Assembly: GCA_016707205.1 (NCBI GenBank)
Contig: JADJHZ010000014.1
Coordinates: 78,509 to 142,508 of the forward strand
DNA length: 64,000 bases
Direction of reading: 5' to 3'
Source: Haliscomenobacter sp.
GTDB taxonomy: Bacteria > Bacteroidota > Bacteroidia > Chitinophagales > Saprospiraceae
In this document: positions 52,132 to 62,594 of the stretch, in pieces
How positions within the stretch are numbered: position 1 is the first letter of the stretch
Layout of the letters: each line of letters starts with the position of its first letter
The notes under the pieces: model-generated
Told to the model about the DNA's origin: nothing
Seen by the model: only the letters and a program-made list of their open reading frames with translations
Database searches by the model: none
Translations under genes and position numbers: made by a program

Positions 52132-52213
52132 AAGAGACGTTAATAAGGGAAAGATATTCGGAATTGGGGAAAAGCGATTGGTTTTTTGGGAATAAATTAA
52201 AAATCCACCCACC

Positions 52214-53197
52214 TCACCCGTCCTCCCAAACCCTCCTGAAACGTTCCGGCGAAAGCACCTCGATTTCCCGCCCAAACCGGCGCAGCTCGCCCATCAGCTC
52301 GGGGTTGGGGATGACGAGCAGGGAGAACGTCACCCTGCCCGAGGCATCCTGCCGGACGGTCTGCTGGGAGCCGTGGACGGGCTTGGTGAGGATATACCCC
52401 GCCACCGCCGCGCTGGCCCGGAACTTGATGCGGACCGGCGCGGCGCCCTGGGGCCGCGTAACGCCCACGATGTCGCGGTACCAGTCGATGGGGTTGAACA
52501 GGTCGTTGGGGCGAAACGGGATGCCGGCGGGCCGGACATCGGCGATCCGGTCGAGCGCCAGGTTCCAGACCTGGTTTTCATTCTCGTTGCGCCCCACCAC
52601 GTACCAGCGGTTGCGCCACTCCTTCAGCAGGTAGGGGTGCAGCGTGATCGCGACCTCCCCGGGCGGCGCAAACGGCTGGTAGCGGATCTCGAGCGCTTCC
52701 CGGCGCCGGATATGGCCGTAGAGGGGGTCCAGCCACGATAGCCCCATAGCGGGCGGACTGTTTTCAAACTGGATAACCGAATGACTGGGCAACTCGAGGT
52801 CCATACCCGCGACCGACTGCCGCACGAGGGTATCCAGCACCGGAAGCTGGGGCAAACCGGGAAACTGGCGCAACAGCGCAAACGCATCGCGCAGCAGCGC
52901 CGTCTCCTCCGCACTGAGCGGAAACCGGGAAATCGTAAAGCCGGGGTCTTGGTAAAAGTATTTTCCTTCCCGAACAACAATCGGCGCGGCATACCCCCGC
53001 GGTGGGTCGCTGCGCAGGAGCGCAATATCGCCGTCGATGGTGCGCAGGCCGATGGATAAATGGTCGCCGAAATGCTCCCGGAGCTGGTGGGTCACTTCCT
53101 CCTGCAACTCCTTTCTCGTCCAGCGCCGCCGCCCGGGGCGGGTGAAGCAGTCGTTGAGCACCCGGTAGCGAAACGCAGCGTGTTTGTTGGAAGGCAT
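52214..53197 (-). CDS. WYL-domain transcriptional regulator
   Basis: A 327-residue regulator with an N-terminal winged-helix part (YRVLNDCFTRPGRRRWTRKELQEEV) and a WYL ligand-binding domain (about 140-240: ALEIRYQPF ... HPYLLKEWRNRWYVVGRNE) plus the WCX-like C-terminus. Many WYL proteins regulate defence genes and bind nucleic acids or nucleotides. It lies 0.9 kb before cas6 but on the opposite strand, so control of the CRISPR operon is possible, not shown. The start at 53197 (MPSNKHAAFRYR) matches the usual family N-terminus. Confidence 0.86.
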   Translation of the reverse strand: MPSNKHAAFRYRVLNDCFTRPGRRRWTRKELQEEVTHQLREHFGDHLSIGLRTIDGDIALLRSDPPRGYAAPIVVREGKYFYQDPGFTISRFPLSAEETALLRDAFALLRQFPGLPQLPVLDTLVRQSVAGMDLELPSHSVIQFENSPPAMGLSWLDPLYGHIRRREALEIRYQPFAPPGEVAITLHPYLLKEWRNRWYVVGRNENENQVWNLALDRIADVRPAGIPFRPNDLFNPIDWYRDIVGVTRPQGAAPVRIKFRASAAVAGYILTKPVHGSQQTVRQDASGRVTFSLLVIPNPELMGELRRFGREIEVLSPERFRRVWEDG

Positions 53198-53887
53198 GGC
53201 CGGTTGGTTTAGGTTTTTTATGGTGTTGCCCGAAAAGCCGGTTCGTCTCGCAAATAGGCTGCGAAAACGCCCCTTACCTTGTCTGGCAAATGTGGATCGC
53301 ATGATGAAAATAATCAAAACGACTGACAAAAATCAATGCCATTCCAGGAGATTTTTTGAAACATTAGACGAACGATTTATCCTCCTCCCTAATCGCTCAA
53401 TCCAACAAAAAGCTGTGAGAGGCATTTTACCGCAATCCTTCCCCTTCCGGGAAGCGAGATGTATTGTTTTTGCCTCATGGAATAAATCCTAAACGGATGG
53501 TAAAACTAAATCGAATCCTTTCTTTTCCTCCCCGGAGGGCTTTCCCGGGCAGGTCTTTCCGCCGGGCACGCGTCTGTGGGGAAAAAACGGTCTTTCGCCG
53601 CCTGGCGCTCGGGGGAAATGCCTGTATGGAATGCATCGGGCAGCGTTGGGCCTCCCCCTAACCCCCTCCGAAGGAGGGGGAACGCCAGCGGGGAGGAGCC
53701 GAAACGTTTCCCTTTGCCCGGAATACAACCCACGCACTTGCCCCAGGCGCTTCGGGCTGGACTGGTAGCCTCCTCAGCCTGGCGCTCGGGGGAAATGCCT
53801 GCGAAGCAACTTTCCCCCTTTGAAGCTAATCTTGAAGTGTTTTTCATTTCTAGCGACTTGTCTCTGAATTGCCCTCCGCAGCCCGGA
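53198..53887. repeat. Repeat-rich gap upstream of the CRISPR operon
   Basis: Contains CCTCCCCCTAACCCC-type repeats at 53648-53686 and 53809-53842, and a duplicated CTGGCGCTCGGGGGAAATGC (around 53602 and 53779). No CRISPR repeats and no convincing gene are present; open frames here are composed of repeat sequence. Confidence 0.6.
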
Positions 53888-54050
53888 GCCCGTGGGAAAC
53901 GCCGTTCCCGTTCGAAGAACGGGATCGCCTTATGGGGTCAACCGCTCGGAATGCAGGATAAACGCAATGCCTGGCTGTTCAAAGCGGTTGAAGCCCATAA
54001 AGCGAAGGCGTTTCCCACGGAGCGGTAGGGCGAAGGAGCGCCCTTTTTTT
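53888..54050 (+). ncRNA. Candidate structured RNA or dispersed structured repeat with terminator
   Basis: Outer stem CCGTGGGAAACGCC (53890-53903) pairs with GGCGTTTCCCACGG (54007-54020). Inside are a TCCCGTTC/GAACGGGA hairpin, AACCGCT/AGCGGTT and TTATGGG/CCCATAA pairings. The 3' end has GGGCG/CGCCC followed by TTTTTTT, an intrinsic terminator. This is either a small RNA or a structured repeat; it precedes cas6 by about 80 bases. Confidence 0.45.
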
Positions 54051-54105
54051 GGTTCTTTTTTTGGGCGAGCAAAAAAAGAACAAACCCCGAGGCCGGGGGC
54101 AAAAA
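54051..54105. repeat. GTTCTTTTTTT/AAAAAAAGAAC hairpin repeat
   Basis: The hairpin is followed by ACCCCGAGGCCGGGGG. The same pair of elements occurs in reverse orientation at 9533-9594. Confidence 0.65.
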
Positions 54106-54128
54106 CAAAAGACCAGAACATCTTCCGT

Positions 54129-54854
54129 ATGAAAAAAATCAAATTCCTGCGCATTCAGTTCCAGCCGGAGATCGCGGCGGGCGAGTTGCCCAAATTCCGG
54201 GGTGCAGTGGTCGAGGCGATCAGCCGCGAGCACGTGCTCTTCCACAACCACCTCGACGACGGGCGCCTGCGCTACGCCTACCCCTTGATCCAGTACAAAC
54301 GCCTGGGCGGCAAACCCGCCATGGTATGCCTCAACGAAGGGACCGACGAGATCCACGCCCTCTTCCAGCAGCGCATCCGCACCCTGCGCCTGGGCGCCCG
54401 CGAGATCGAGCTCAGCATCCAATCCATCGACCTGCGCGAATGGACCCTCCAGGCCGGCGAGCGCCTCTACCCCTACCGGCTCGTCAACTGGCTGGCCCTG
54501 AGCCCCGACAACTACCGCGCCTACCGCGACATGCCCGACGAAAGCGAACGCCTCCGCTTCCTGGCCTCCATCCTGCGCGGCAACCTCCTGGCTATGGCCA
54601 AAGGCCTCGGCTGGTACATCGAAGAGGAAGTCCGGGTCGTCCTCCACGGCGTGCGCGGCCCGCGCCCCGTCCCCTACAAAGACGCCCGCCTCATGGCCTT
54701 CGACGCCGCCTTCTCCTGCAACATCTCCCTGCCCGGGAGCATCGGATTGGGGAAAGGGGCAGCGAAAGGACACGGCGTGCTGTATCAGGCAAAAGGCGAA
54801 AGACGCGAGGCGCAAGGGGAAAACACCCCCCAGACCCGGATTATTGAACGTTGA
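54129..54854 (+). CDS. cas6: CRISPR-associated endoribonuclease Cas6
   Basis: Processes the pre-crRNA. The 241-residue protein has the ferredoxin-like RAMP layout, with the C-terminal glycine-rich loop IGLGKGAAKGHGVLYQ that defines Cas6. The N-terminus is KIKFLRIQFQPEIAAGEL. The start is ATG 54129; the frame extends upstream but only through the structured repeat. The C-terminal 15 or so residues after YQAKGE are probably encoded by repeat-derived sequence. Its GC content is higher than that of the following cas genes, and a 92-base gap separates it from cas10, so it may be a separately acquired part. Confidence 0.87.
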   Translation: MKKIKFLRIQFQPEIAAGELPKFRGAVVEAISREHVLFHNHLDDGRLRYAYPLIQYKRLGGKPAMVCLNEGTDEIHALFQQRIRTLRLGAREIELSIQSIDLREWTLQAGERLYPYRLVNWLALSPDNYRAYRDMPDESERLRFLASILRGNLLAMAKGLGWYIEEEVRVVLHGVRGPRPVPYKDARLMAFDAAFSCNISLPGSIGLGKGAAKGHGVLYQAKGERREAQGENTPQTRIIER

Positions 54855-54946
54855 ACTTTTGAACGTTGAACCTTGAACTTATATCAATTATGGAAACGAT
54901 CACATTTACGTGTAAGGGGACTATCGTTAACAAAAAAAGCTAAATT

Positions 54947-56464
54947 ATGACAGCTCTTATTATTGATACTATCTCCATTCAGCCCTACATCTTCGGCAGC
55001 AACAAGCTCAAGGAGAACATTGGTGGATCATACATTATTGAAGAACTGGTTTATAAGAAAATGATCCATGAGGTGTTGAGCACCTTAAGCTTATCCACTT
55101 CCATTGACATCGAAGAATGGAAGACGAATCCAATGAAATATACATTAAAAGAAGAGCCTGAAGCATCCGTAGAAATCGGATACATCGGCGGAGGCAATGC
55201 CTTTTTGATCTTCAGGAAGACGGATGATGCAAAAGCATTTGTAAAAACATATTCCAAACTATTACTTGCATATTTTCCCGGGCTGAAAACTGCTTATGGA
55301 ATACTCGAAGGATTTAAATATCAGGAAGGTGATGATTACAAAAAATTCCGAAGGGACTTGAATAAAGACCTCATCCAAAACAGAAATTTCTCTGCCACTC
55401 AAGTGCTTCCATTTAAACATGGTATCGCTGAAGATTGTCCATGGACAAATGAAGCTCAAGAAGTTCGCGACAGTCAATCAGGTAGCATCATTTCTATGAT
55501 GGCAAAATCAAGGTTGAGGTTCGTTGAAGATGCGAAAATTTGCTTGACGAAAAAATTTGACAACCAGATAAAAGGAGAGTACACCTTCACTGATGATCTT
55601 GAAAAATTTGGCCAACCAGATGACAAAGGCTACATAGCCATTGTCCATGCCGATGGAAATGCAATGGGGCAGCGTTTCATAAACTGCAACTCCTTGGCTG
55701 AAACAAGAAAACTCTCTTCCGGCGTAGCAGATTATGCAGTTAATGTTATGAAAAAATTGGTCGGCCACTTAATAAACTCGTTTGAAGGAGAAGAACCTGC
55801 CATCGATTGGGAGTTGAAGAAGGATGAGGAGAGGAAACGCATCCTCCCTATTCGCCCGCTTATCCTCGGCGGAGATGATATCACTTTCGTCTGTGAAGGA
55901 CGCTTGGGTGTTCATCTGGCCGAGAAACTATTGGAATACATGTCTCAAACTCCCATTAACGAGGACACAATTCATGCATGTGCCGGCGTGGCTATTGTCC
56001 ACACCAAATATCCTTTTTACAAAGCCTACCAATTGGCAGAAGAACTAACCAAACGTGCAAAAGACGCAAGCCGGGGCGTTGGTGGTGGATCCTGGCTGGA
56101 ATATATGATATCTACTGGAGGATTTTCCGGGCCGCTTAAAGAAATCATTGCTGATCAGTTTACAGTGGCTGGAAAAGGCAACTTAAAATTTGGGCCTTAC
56201 AGAATAGATGGTATTGGTTCAACTATCAAAGAATTTCATCAAGGCATGAGCATTTTTTCTAACAAATGGCCTCGAAACAAAATCAAGGACCTCCGTGATG
56301 CCTTGCGTAAGGACGATGCGTATCGAAGCTACTTCCTCACTGAAATGAAAGCGCGTGGCCTAAGCTTGCCAGATGGATCAGAAAGCCTTTGGCAAGGTGA
56401 TAAAACGCCGTATTACGACATGATTGAGCTATTGGATTTTTACCCTGAAAACTTACTAGTATGA
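54947..56464 (+). CDS. cas10: Cas10 (type III large subunit, no HD domain)
   Basis: A 505-residue Cas10/Cmr2-type protein. The second palm domain has the cyclase motif ILGGDDITFV (GGDD at 308-311), and HADGNAMG (234-240) lies earlier in the same fold, so synthesis of cyclic oligoadenylate from ATP is expected when target RNA is bound. The N-terminal palm (SNKLKENIGGSYIIEEL, IGGGNAFLIF) lacks catalytic acids. The HD DNase domain of many Cas10 proteins is absent, so the system probably relies on signalling rather than on direct DNA cutting. The stop overlaps the next start as ATGA. Confidence 0.88.
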   Translation: MTALIIDTISIQPYIFGSNKLKENIGGSYIIEELVYKKMIHEVLSTLSLSTSIDIEEWKTNPMKYTLKEEPEASVEIGYIGGGNAFLIFRKTDDAKAFVKTYSKLLLAYFPGLKTAYGILEGFKYQEGDDYKKFRRDLNKDLIQNRNFSATQVLPFKHGIAEDCPWTNEAQEVRDSQSGSIISMMAKSRLRFVEDAKICLTKKFDNQIKGEYTFTDDLEKFGQPDDKGYIAIVHADGNAMGQRFINCNSLAETRKLSSGVADYAVNVMKKLVGHLINSFEGEEPAIDWELKKDEERKRILPIRPLILGGDDITFVCEGRLGVHLAEKLLEYMSQTPINEDTIHACAGVAIVHTKYPFYKAYQLAEELTKRAKDASRGVGGGSWLEYMISTGGFSGPLKEIIADQFTVAGKGNLKFGPYRIDGIGSTIKEFHQGMSIFSNKWPRNKIKDLRDALRKDDAYRSYFLTEMKARGLSLPDGSESLWQGDKTPYYDMIELLDFYPENLLV

Positions 56465-58563
56465 GCTATATACTCAAACTTACCACCGAATCACACCTGC
56501 TCACCGGCTCTGGCGAGGGCGGGGTCCTGATTGATGCTGATGTGGTGTTTCACTCTACTGGATTTCCTATGATCCCAGCCCGACGGATCAAGGGCATGCT
56601 GAAGGAAAGCCTTGAGGAGGTTTTAGAGATTTATGGCAAGACGGAAGCGGAAATCAAAAGCATAATTATCAACCTATTTGGCGAGCCTGGCAAGCCTACC
56701 TATGAGGGTAAGCTGCTATTCCACAACCTGATGCTGCCTGACTGGAAAAATATAGCGTCTGAAATAGCTACAAATCAAGAATATGGCGCATTTCAGCCCG
56801 ATTTTATCAAGTCGCATTTTACAACAGAAATCCAGCAAACAGCGATTGGCAGGGAAGGCGAAAAGGACGAAGTTGAAGGCGTTGCGAAAAAGCGAAGTTT
56901 GCGCAACTACCGTGTCATTAAACCGGATACTACATTCGAAGGGCTGCTCGAAACAACCGCCTCTCTGTTATCTGAGGAAGATCAATTCCTGCAAAAGGCT
57001 ATCCGAAACCTAAGATACGCGGGCACGCGGCGTAATCGGGGCTTCGGAAAGGTAAAATGTGGAGTAGAGAAACTGGCGACACAAGCGCCTATAAACGATA
57101 AGGAGGAATTCTCTATCTCGTCTGGCAAATTGGAGGTGACCATCACAACCCAGTCTCCCGTAGTTCTTGCCGAACAATTAGGGGAGCAGAATACCGTTTT
57201 TACCCGGAAGTATATCTCCGGGAATCAACTTCGGGGGCTGCTAGCCAATGCCTACATTCGGGAAACAGGCCTCTCTACTGCCAACGCTCATCTTGATCCT
57301 GATTTCTTCGAGTTATTTCTTTCAGGTAAAGTCAAGTTTGGCAGTCTTTCGTTTTCCCAAGCAATACCGATTCCTTTGCACCTGCATACCTACAAACAGG
57401 GAAAAGACAAAGCCCCTATTTCCGTATTTGACAAAACAGATGAAGACAATGAAATTACCAAATTAATCGGCGGAGCAGGCGCTTTCGATGGCAGGGAAAT
57501 TCGTACGGATGGTTACACCCCCAAAACTTCGTTCAACTTCCACAATAGCCGATATAACCGGGCAGCAGGCCGAAGTACGGAAAACGATGCCGAGACAGGA
57601 ATTTTCTACTATGAATCTCTGAATGAGGGTCAGGCTTTTCATGGCGAAATAACTGGTGAGCCGGCTTCCATAGCAAAACTAGCTGCCACTTTATCTAAAG
57701 AATTTCCAGCCAAACTAGGCCGCAGCCGGTCGGCTCAATATGGAAGCGTTCTGGTGAAGCTTGAAACTACAAAAGATACGAATACCTTAACATCCTTGTC
57801 TGCAGGCAAATATGTGATGACCCTACAAAGCCCTTTGATACTCCTCAATGAAAACGGTCATCCATCCCCAACGGTGGCTGCACTCCAAAAGGCACTTTCA
57901 GCGGTTTTCGAGAGCGAGATAACCGTTGAAAAAGGCAAAGCCGCAGCAGCATCCACTTATGTAGAGCAATTCAATGCAATATGGCAAGCCAAATCGGACA
58001 AGATACCTGCATTCAAAGAGAACAGCTCATTTATAATGACGCTTCCAAACATGGAAGATGTTCCAACCAAACTGGGAGAATGGACAGAGCAAGGGTTCGG
58101 GGTATTGAAGTTTGAACCGTACCCGTCTGGTAAAATATTCGAAATGTACAAGCCAGAACAAAGTAAAGAGCCTAACGCTGAGGGCCACCATACAGCAAAT
58201 GCGCAAGTCCTTAAAAACTTGATAGCCGCCTATGAAAAAGAAGAGACGCTCATTAAAGTAAAATCTAATGCCATTAAGGATGCACAAAATGCCAAACACA
58301 TCAATAATCACCTTATTGGCCGGCTTGAGCGACTCTTTGAACGCAGCGGTTCCAAAGAGGACATTTTCAAATGGATCAAAGAGACACAAGGCAAGCCGGC
58401 TGGCGATGCGCTGAGAAAAGCCGACTTGGTGGACCATGACCATGAATTTAAGATAGAAGCTAACCAAGAAGATCTAAAAGATAATATGGATCTCCAAAAG
58501 ATCTATTGGACAACCTTTTTCCAAACGCTCCGCAAAATCAACAAGAAAAATGGCAGAATATAA
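56461..58563 (+). CDS. Double-RAMP protein (Csx10/Cas5-Cas7-like)
   Basis: A 700-residue backbone protein. Two RAMP domains are visible: residues 1-215, with LLTGSGEGG, a PARRIKGMLK motif and the glycine-rich RNRGFGKVKC, and about 225-430, with YISGNQLRGLLAN and LGRSRSAQYGSVLVKLE. A mainly helical C-terminal 270 residues follow. This fits the large type III-D Csx10-like proteins, but the exact family is uncertain. It overlaps cas10 by ATGA and the next gene by 14 bases. Confidence 0.78.
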   Translation: MSYILKLTTESHLLTGSGEGGVLIDADVVFHSTGFPMIPARRIKGMLKESLEEVLEIYGKTEAEIKSIIINLFGEPGKPTYEGKLLFHNLMLPDWKNIASEIATNQEYGAFQPDFIKSHFTTEIQQTAIGREGEKDEVEGVAKKRSLRNYRVIKPDTTFEGLLETTASLLSEEDQFLQKAIRNLRYAGTRRNRGFGKVKCGVEKLATQAPINDKEEFSISSGKLEVTITTQSPVVLAEQLGEQNTVFTRKYISGNQLRGLLANAYIRETGLSTANAHLDPDFFELFLSGKVKFGSLSFSQAIPIPLHLHTYKQGKDKAPISVFDKTDEDNEITKLIGGAGAFDGREIRTDGYTPKTSFNFHNSRYNRAAGRSTENDAETGIFYYESLNEGQAFHGEITGEPASIAKLAATLSKEFPAKLGRSRSAQYGSVLVKLETTKDTNTLTSLSAGKYVMTLQSPLILLNENGHPSPTVAALQKALSAVFESEITVEKGKAAAASTYVEQFNAIWQAKSDKIPAFKENSSFIMTLPNMEDVPTKLGEWTEQGFGVLKFEPYPSGKIFEMYKPEQSKEPNAEGHHTANAQVLKNLIAAYEKEETLIKVKSNAIKDAQNAKHINNHLIGRLERLFERSGSKEDIFKWIKETQGKPAGDALRKADLVDHDHEFKIEANQEDLKDNMDLQKIYWTTFFQTLRKINKKNGRI

Positions 58564-59920
58564 GCGAATTAATGACCGGGTTGTAGGCAAAATAGTACTG
58601 AAAGCAACCTTAACCAACGAGACCCCGCTTCTCATTGGAAGGGGCGGTGGCGAAGCCGTGGACATTGAGGTCATGCGCCTGCCCGATGGTAAGCCTTATA
58701 TTCCGGCTTCCTCTATTGCAGGTTGTCTTCGAAGCTTTACAGCCGGAGTGGAAGGTTACTTCTGGGGCAAAACCGGGCGGAACCAGAAAACAGGGAACAG
58801 TGAGCAAAATCCACTGCAAAGCCATATCCGCTTTGACGATCTTATTCCAAACACCCTCCATACTACGGAGAATATCACCATGCGCGATGGGGTCAAAATT
58901 GATCACAAGAAAGGGATAGCCGAAGACAAGAAAAAATATGACTATCAGATCGTGGAGCCAGGGATTGCCTTTCCTTTTCAGGCAGAAATCACGCTTCGCG
59001 CCAGTACAAAAGAAGCGGTAACAGATGTTGTTTCGGGTATTAAAACGGCACTAAACAACCCAAATTTCAGAATCGGAGCCAATACGAATACTGGTTTTGG
59101 GAAGATAAGGTGCGAAGGTTTCAAAGCCTATCACTTTCAATTCCCTCAAGATGCAGAAGACTGGTTCAGCTATCTCGATACCGGCAATATTTCTATTTCT
59201 GAAATGCCGATAGAGGGTACTTCCAACTTTAATCAGAAAGATTCTTTCTCTATCGAAGCCACTTTCCGGCTCAAGTCCAGCCTCATGATTGGTGCTTATG
59301 GCATCAAAGGAAGTGAACCTGACAAGAGCCAACTTAAAAGCAAAGAACGTTATGTGTTGCCAGGCAAATCCATCCGTGGGGCTATACGTCATAGGGCAGT
59401 GAAGATATGGAAGTTAATGGGTAAGCATAAGGATGAGGATGAGTTATTGAATCTGTTTGGTGACGTTAATGAAAAGGAAAAAGTCCAGATCCGCAGCCGC
59501 TTGCGCGTGGAAGAATTTCTATTTCAGGACAAGGAGGTTGAACCCATGGTTCAGAATAGAATACGCATAGACCGTTTCACAGGTGGAGTAATAGACGGCG
59601 CGCTGTTCAACTCCGAGCCAGTATGGACGACGGGGCAAGAAAAAATTAAACTGACTTTCACCATCCTGAAAAACGCAACACCGGACGAGAAAAAACTATT
59701 ACTGCTCCTGCTTAAAGACCTGTGGTTGGAAGACCTCGCTATTGGTGGGGAGAAAAATGTAGGCCGGGGGGTGTTGACCGGATTGGAAGCCAAGATATAT
59801 TTTGAAGGTAAACAGGTCGCTGACTTCAGAAGGAAGGGCAATGGACCTGAATTGGAATTCAGCACAGGGGGTACCGATGAAATTATTAGAATTGTTAACA
59901 TTCAACCTACTGCGATATGA
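58550..59920 (+). CDS. Double Cas7-like RAMP protein (Csm3-like fusion)
   Basis: A 456-residue protein with two Csm3/Cas7-type RAMP domains. The first (about 10-195) has LLIGRGGGEAVDIEV, IPASSIAGCLRSF, MRDGVKIDHKKGIAEDKKKY and GANTNTGFGKIRC. The second (about 230-430) has YVLPGKSIRGAIRHRA, RIRIDRFTGGVIDGALF and GGEKNVGRGVLTG. In Csm3 the Asp-containing loop cuts target RNA every six bases; Asp residues are present in both loops here. Tandem Cas7 fusions are typical of type III-D and III-E effectors. Confidence 0.82.
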   Translation: MAEYKRINDRVVGKIVLKATLTNETPLLIGRGGGEAVDIEVMRLPDGKPYIPASSIAGCLRSFTAGVEGYFWGKTGRNQKTGNSEQNPLQSHIRFDDLIPNTLHTTENITMRDGVKIDHKKGIAEDKKKYDYQIVEPGIAFPFQAEITLRASTKEAVTDVVSGIKTALNNPNFRIGANTNTGFGKIRCEGFKAYHFQFPQDAEDWFSYLDTGNISISEMPIEGTSNFNQKDSFSIEATFRLKSSLMIGAYGIKGSEPDKSQLKSKERYVLPGKSIRGAIRHRAVKIWKLMGKHKDEDELLNLFGDVNEKEKVQIRSRLRVEEFLFQDKEVEPMVQNRIRIDRFTGGVIDGALFNSEPVWTTGQEKIKLTFTILKNATPDEKKLLLLLLKDLWLEDLAIGGEKNVGRGVLTGLEAKIYFEGKQVADFRRKGNGPELEFSTGGTDEIIRIVNIQPTAI

Positions 59921-60414
59921 ACCAGTCCTTAACTGCTGTATATAATATCAAGACGATTGATTCAACTTCATCCACTGCGGAATGGGAGGGCATCGAAGCA
60001 ATTACAAAGCACATGAACCAAGGATTTATCATCCTCTGGCAGCACCATGCCATTTTCACAGGCGTAATCGAGGCCGGAAAATTACACTGGCTAAATGAAA
60101 GCCAGCCTATTGAGGATGATAGCCACATTATACGTTTACGCGCTTTCAATAAAACCCAAGAGTACCATTTCTGGCGGAGTGGAGTGCAAATCAAAGGACG
60201 GCTGCGTACTGATACTGAAGGCAATGCTCAAGATATCGTTGACACAGAAATGGTCCTCCGGGGCGTAGTTGCTACTAAACTATTCAAAGAGATGCGGGCT
60301 ACTGAAAGAGATACAATATTAATTAAAACTCGTAACTATATCGAAGTAAATGAGCTAGGCCAAGCCGGTTATGTGGACAGCCGTTTCTTGGATTTTGATT
60401 TGGTAACAATCTAA
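59917..60414 (+). CDS. csx19: Csx19-like type III-D accessory protein
   Basis: A 165-residue protein resembling the Csx19 (TIGR03984) family, known from type III-D operons. Family-like parts are GFIILWQHHAIFTGVIEAGKL, the FRAFN-like IIRLRAFNKTQEYHFWRSG, and the ending RNYIEVNELGQAGYVDSRF. The role of Csx19 is thought to be as part of the effector complex. It overlaps the preceding gene by ATGA. This family match is the main evidence for subtype III-D. Confidence 0.72.
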   Translation: MNQSLTAVYNIKTIDSTSSTAEWEGIEAITKHMNQGFIILWQHHAIFTGVIEAGKLHWLNESQPIEDDSHIIRLRAFNKTQEYHFWRSGVQIKGRLRTDTEGNAQDIVDTEMVLRGVVATKLFKEMRATERDTILIKTRNYIEVNELGQAGYVDSRFLDFDLVTI

Positions 60415-60421
60415 TGCTGCA

Positions 60422-62591
60422 ATGATGAAAAAAATACTGGAGAATATACTGCTAGAATCAAACGGAAAACGCTTGTTTGTAAAGCAAGGCAAGCAGATGT
60501 TTTATACGGATCAAATGAAAGTGTTTCCTGTTGATGTACTCACAGGCCACATGGCCGCTTATGTAAAAATTGAACGAAATAACATTGTTGAAATAAAAAT
60601 GCCTAATGGAGAGGTATTTCCAACCCCTCGAGTGAGGAAAAGTGAACAATCTTCAAGGACATCTGAAAAAGAAATCAGCAATCCTATGGCAATTGATCCA
60701 ACTCGCAAGCCTGCAAGAGCGCCATATAATTTTGTGCCGCTTAATAAGGATGTCGTGCCCGCTGAAGATACTGTGAGCTTTGATGCTTTCCATGAGGGGC
60801 GGTTGTCGGGATTTATCTCATTAAGTATTGAAAACCTAACACCTATGTTCATACGTGGAAATAAAGAGAATCTCCTCAATCCAAATGGACAACTGATTTT
60901 GCAGGGAAGCTCAATTCGGGGCTTAGTAAGAAACCTTGTTGAAATATGCACATACGCAAAGTTTAAACCAGATCATCAATTCGAAGATCGGAGAATGTAT
61001 TTTCGCGCGATGGCTGACATGGCTAACAGTCTTAGAGAAGAGTATAAAAATGAAATTGCCGATGGAGTGGAAGCGGGTTATCTAAGCTATGATAAACAGA
61101 CAAGAAAATATTTTATTCAACCGGCTGAAGGTTTTGATCGAATTCCGGCCAATGGCAGATTCAAATACTATCAAGCTGAAGATGGAATAGAAATTCATTC
61201 TGGAAGCATGCAAGGAAAACATCATAACTGGTTGGTCTTTCCTCCTAATGATCAAGAAGAACCCATTCCTGTTGACCCTAAGCTAATAAAAGCATACGAA
61301 GCTGACGATAATCGAGCCGATCAGGTTTTTGACATCTTGAAACTAGCCAGAAAAGGAAAAAGTGGCTCAGTGGAGTTCCCTAATGGGGTTCCTATATTTT
61401 CAAAAGAGGAAACAGCAAAATCACTTCTTTTGGGCATACGCGGAATTATCGATTGCCTTATTCAAAAACAATTGCCGCACATGTCCATCAACCTCTAATG
61501 GATGAGAGTCCTCTCGACTTAGCAGAGGCAATCTTCGGAAGGTCTGGTGAAGTGTCCAATCAAATTTTACCAAGGAAGGGTGTTTTTCGAGGATTCTATT
61601 CCGAGAAAAATGTCGGAGGTAAAAACAAGAGTAACTGCCCTGAAAATTTTAGGAACGCCAAAACCAACTACGTTCCAACATTATTTAGTACAACCAAATG
61701 GCATTTCTACACCTGCAAAAAAATTAAAGCATTGGGGAGATGACGCCATTATCCGGGGATATAAACAGTATTGGCATCGTATAAATCCAGAGAATTTAAT
61801 ACCAGCGCTATGGATAGAGACAAACCTTGTGATAAAGAAAGATGGTATTCAGAAATGGATTGATAAAAATCCAAAAGCTAAACTTCATTGGGAGGAGTCT
61901 AAATTTTCATTACAAGTTGAAAAAGACGCAAATGGCAACGAAAAGGTCCATATTAAAGGAGATATTAATGAACTGCCGGAAGGACTTAGATCAGTAATAG
62001 TGGAATACTACAATCTGGATAGCGCAATAACAAAACAAATAGGAATTGTAAAACCACAAAACTCAATCGTTAATTTGGTTTTGGAACAAGAGCAGTTTGA
62101 GTCCAGAATTCGATTTGAAAATCTCACAAAAGTTGAACTTGGCGCTTTACTCTTTTGTAATGGAACTGCCAGAGGGTTGTGCTCATAAGCTTGGTATGGG
62201 CAAGTCATTAGGATTAGGCTCAGTAAAAATCAAGCCCACACTATCAATAATTAAGCGCGAAGGTAGATATAATCAAATTTTTAACGATCAGGGCAACTGG
62301 CTAAGTGAGGAAGAGCAAATTGATTCGTTAAGTCCATTTAAGGACTACTTTGCTCAGTATATGGGTGAGAAAATTGGCAAAAAGGAACTAATTAAGAATA
62401 CTGATTCTTACTGGTCACAAGACGAACGAATGAAAGCTCTTAATCGGATGCTAAGCCTAAAGCATTCAGAGAATTCCAATTTAAGGTGGCAACTTCGTAC
62501 CAGTTACATGGATTTGAAGGAGTTCAAATCTCGTCCCATTCTCCCCACCCCCTCCGAAGTCATCAAATCCAACACCTACCAAAACGAATAA
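60422..62591 (+). pseudogene. TIGR03986-like type III RAMP gene broken by three frameshifts
   Basis: One gene of about 723 codons is spread over three frames: 60422 to about 61428, then to about 61565, then to about 62153, then to the stop at 62591. RAPYNFVPLN, LTPMFIRG, ILQGSSIRGLVRN, the DLAEAIFG motif, GRVFFEDS and the glycine-rich LGMGKSLGLGSVKI occur in family order across the frames. The breaks are at T runs: one T missing at 61428-61431 (restores FGHTRNYRLPYSKTI), one T extra at 61565-61568 (restores NQIYQGRVFFEDS) and one T extra at 62153-62156 (restores GALLFVMELPEG). The protein would be the remaining Cas7/Cas5-like backbone subunit. The breaks may be sequencing errors. Confidence 0.78.
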
Positions 62592-62594
62592 CCC

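Noticed and set aside
53198..54128. CRISPR array near cas6
   Set aside because: The repeats here are dissimilar in length and spacing and belong to dispersed families; no regularly spaced direct repeats exist.
53892..54128. Upstream extension of cas6
   Set aside because: Runs through the structured repeat and terminator; Cas6 similarity begins at 54129.
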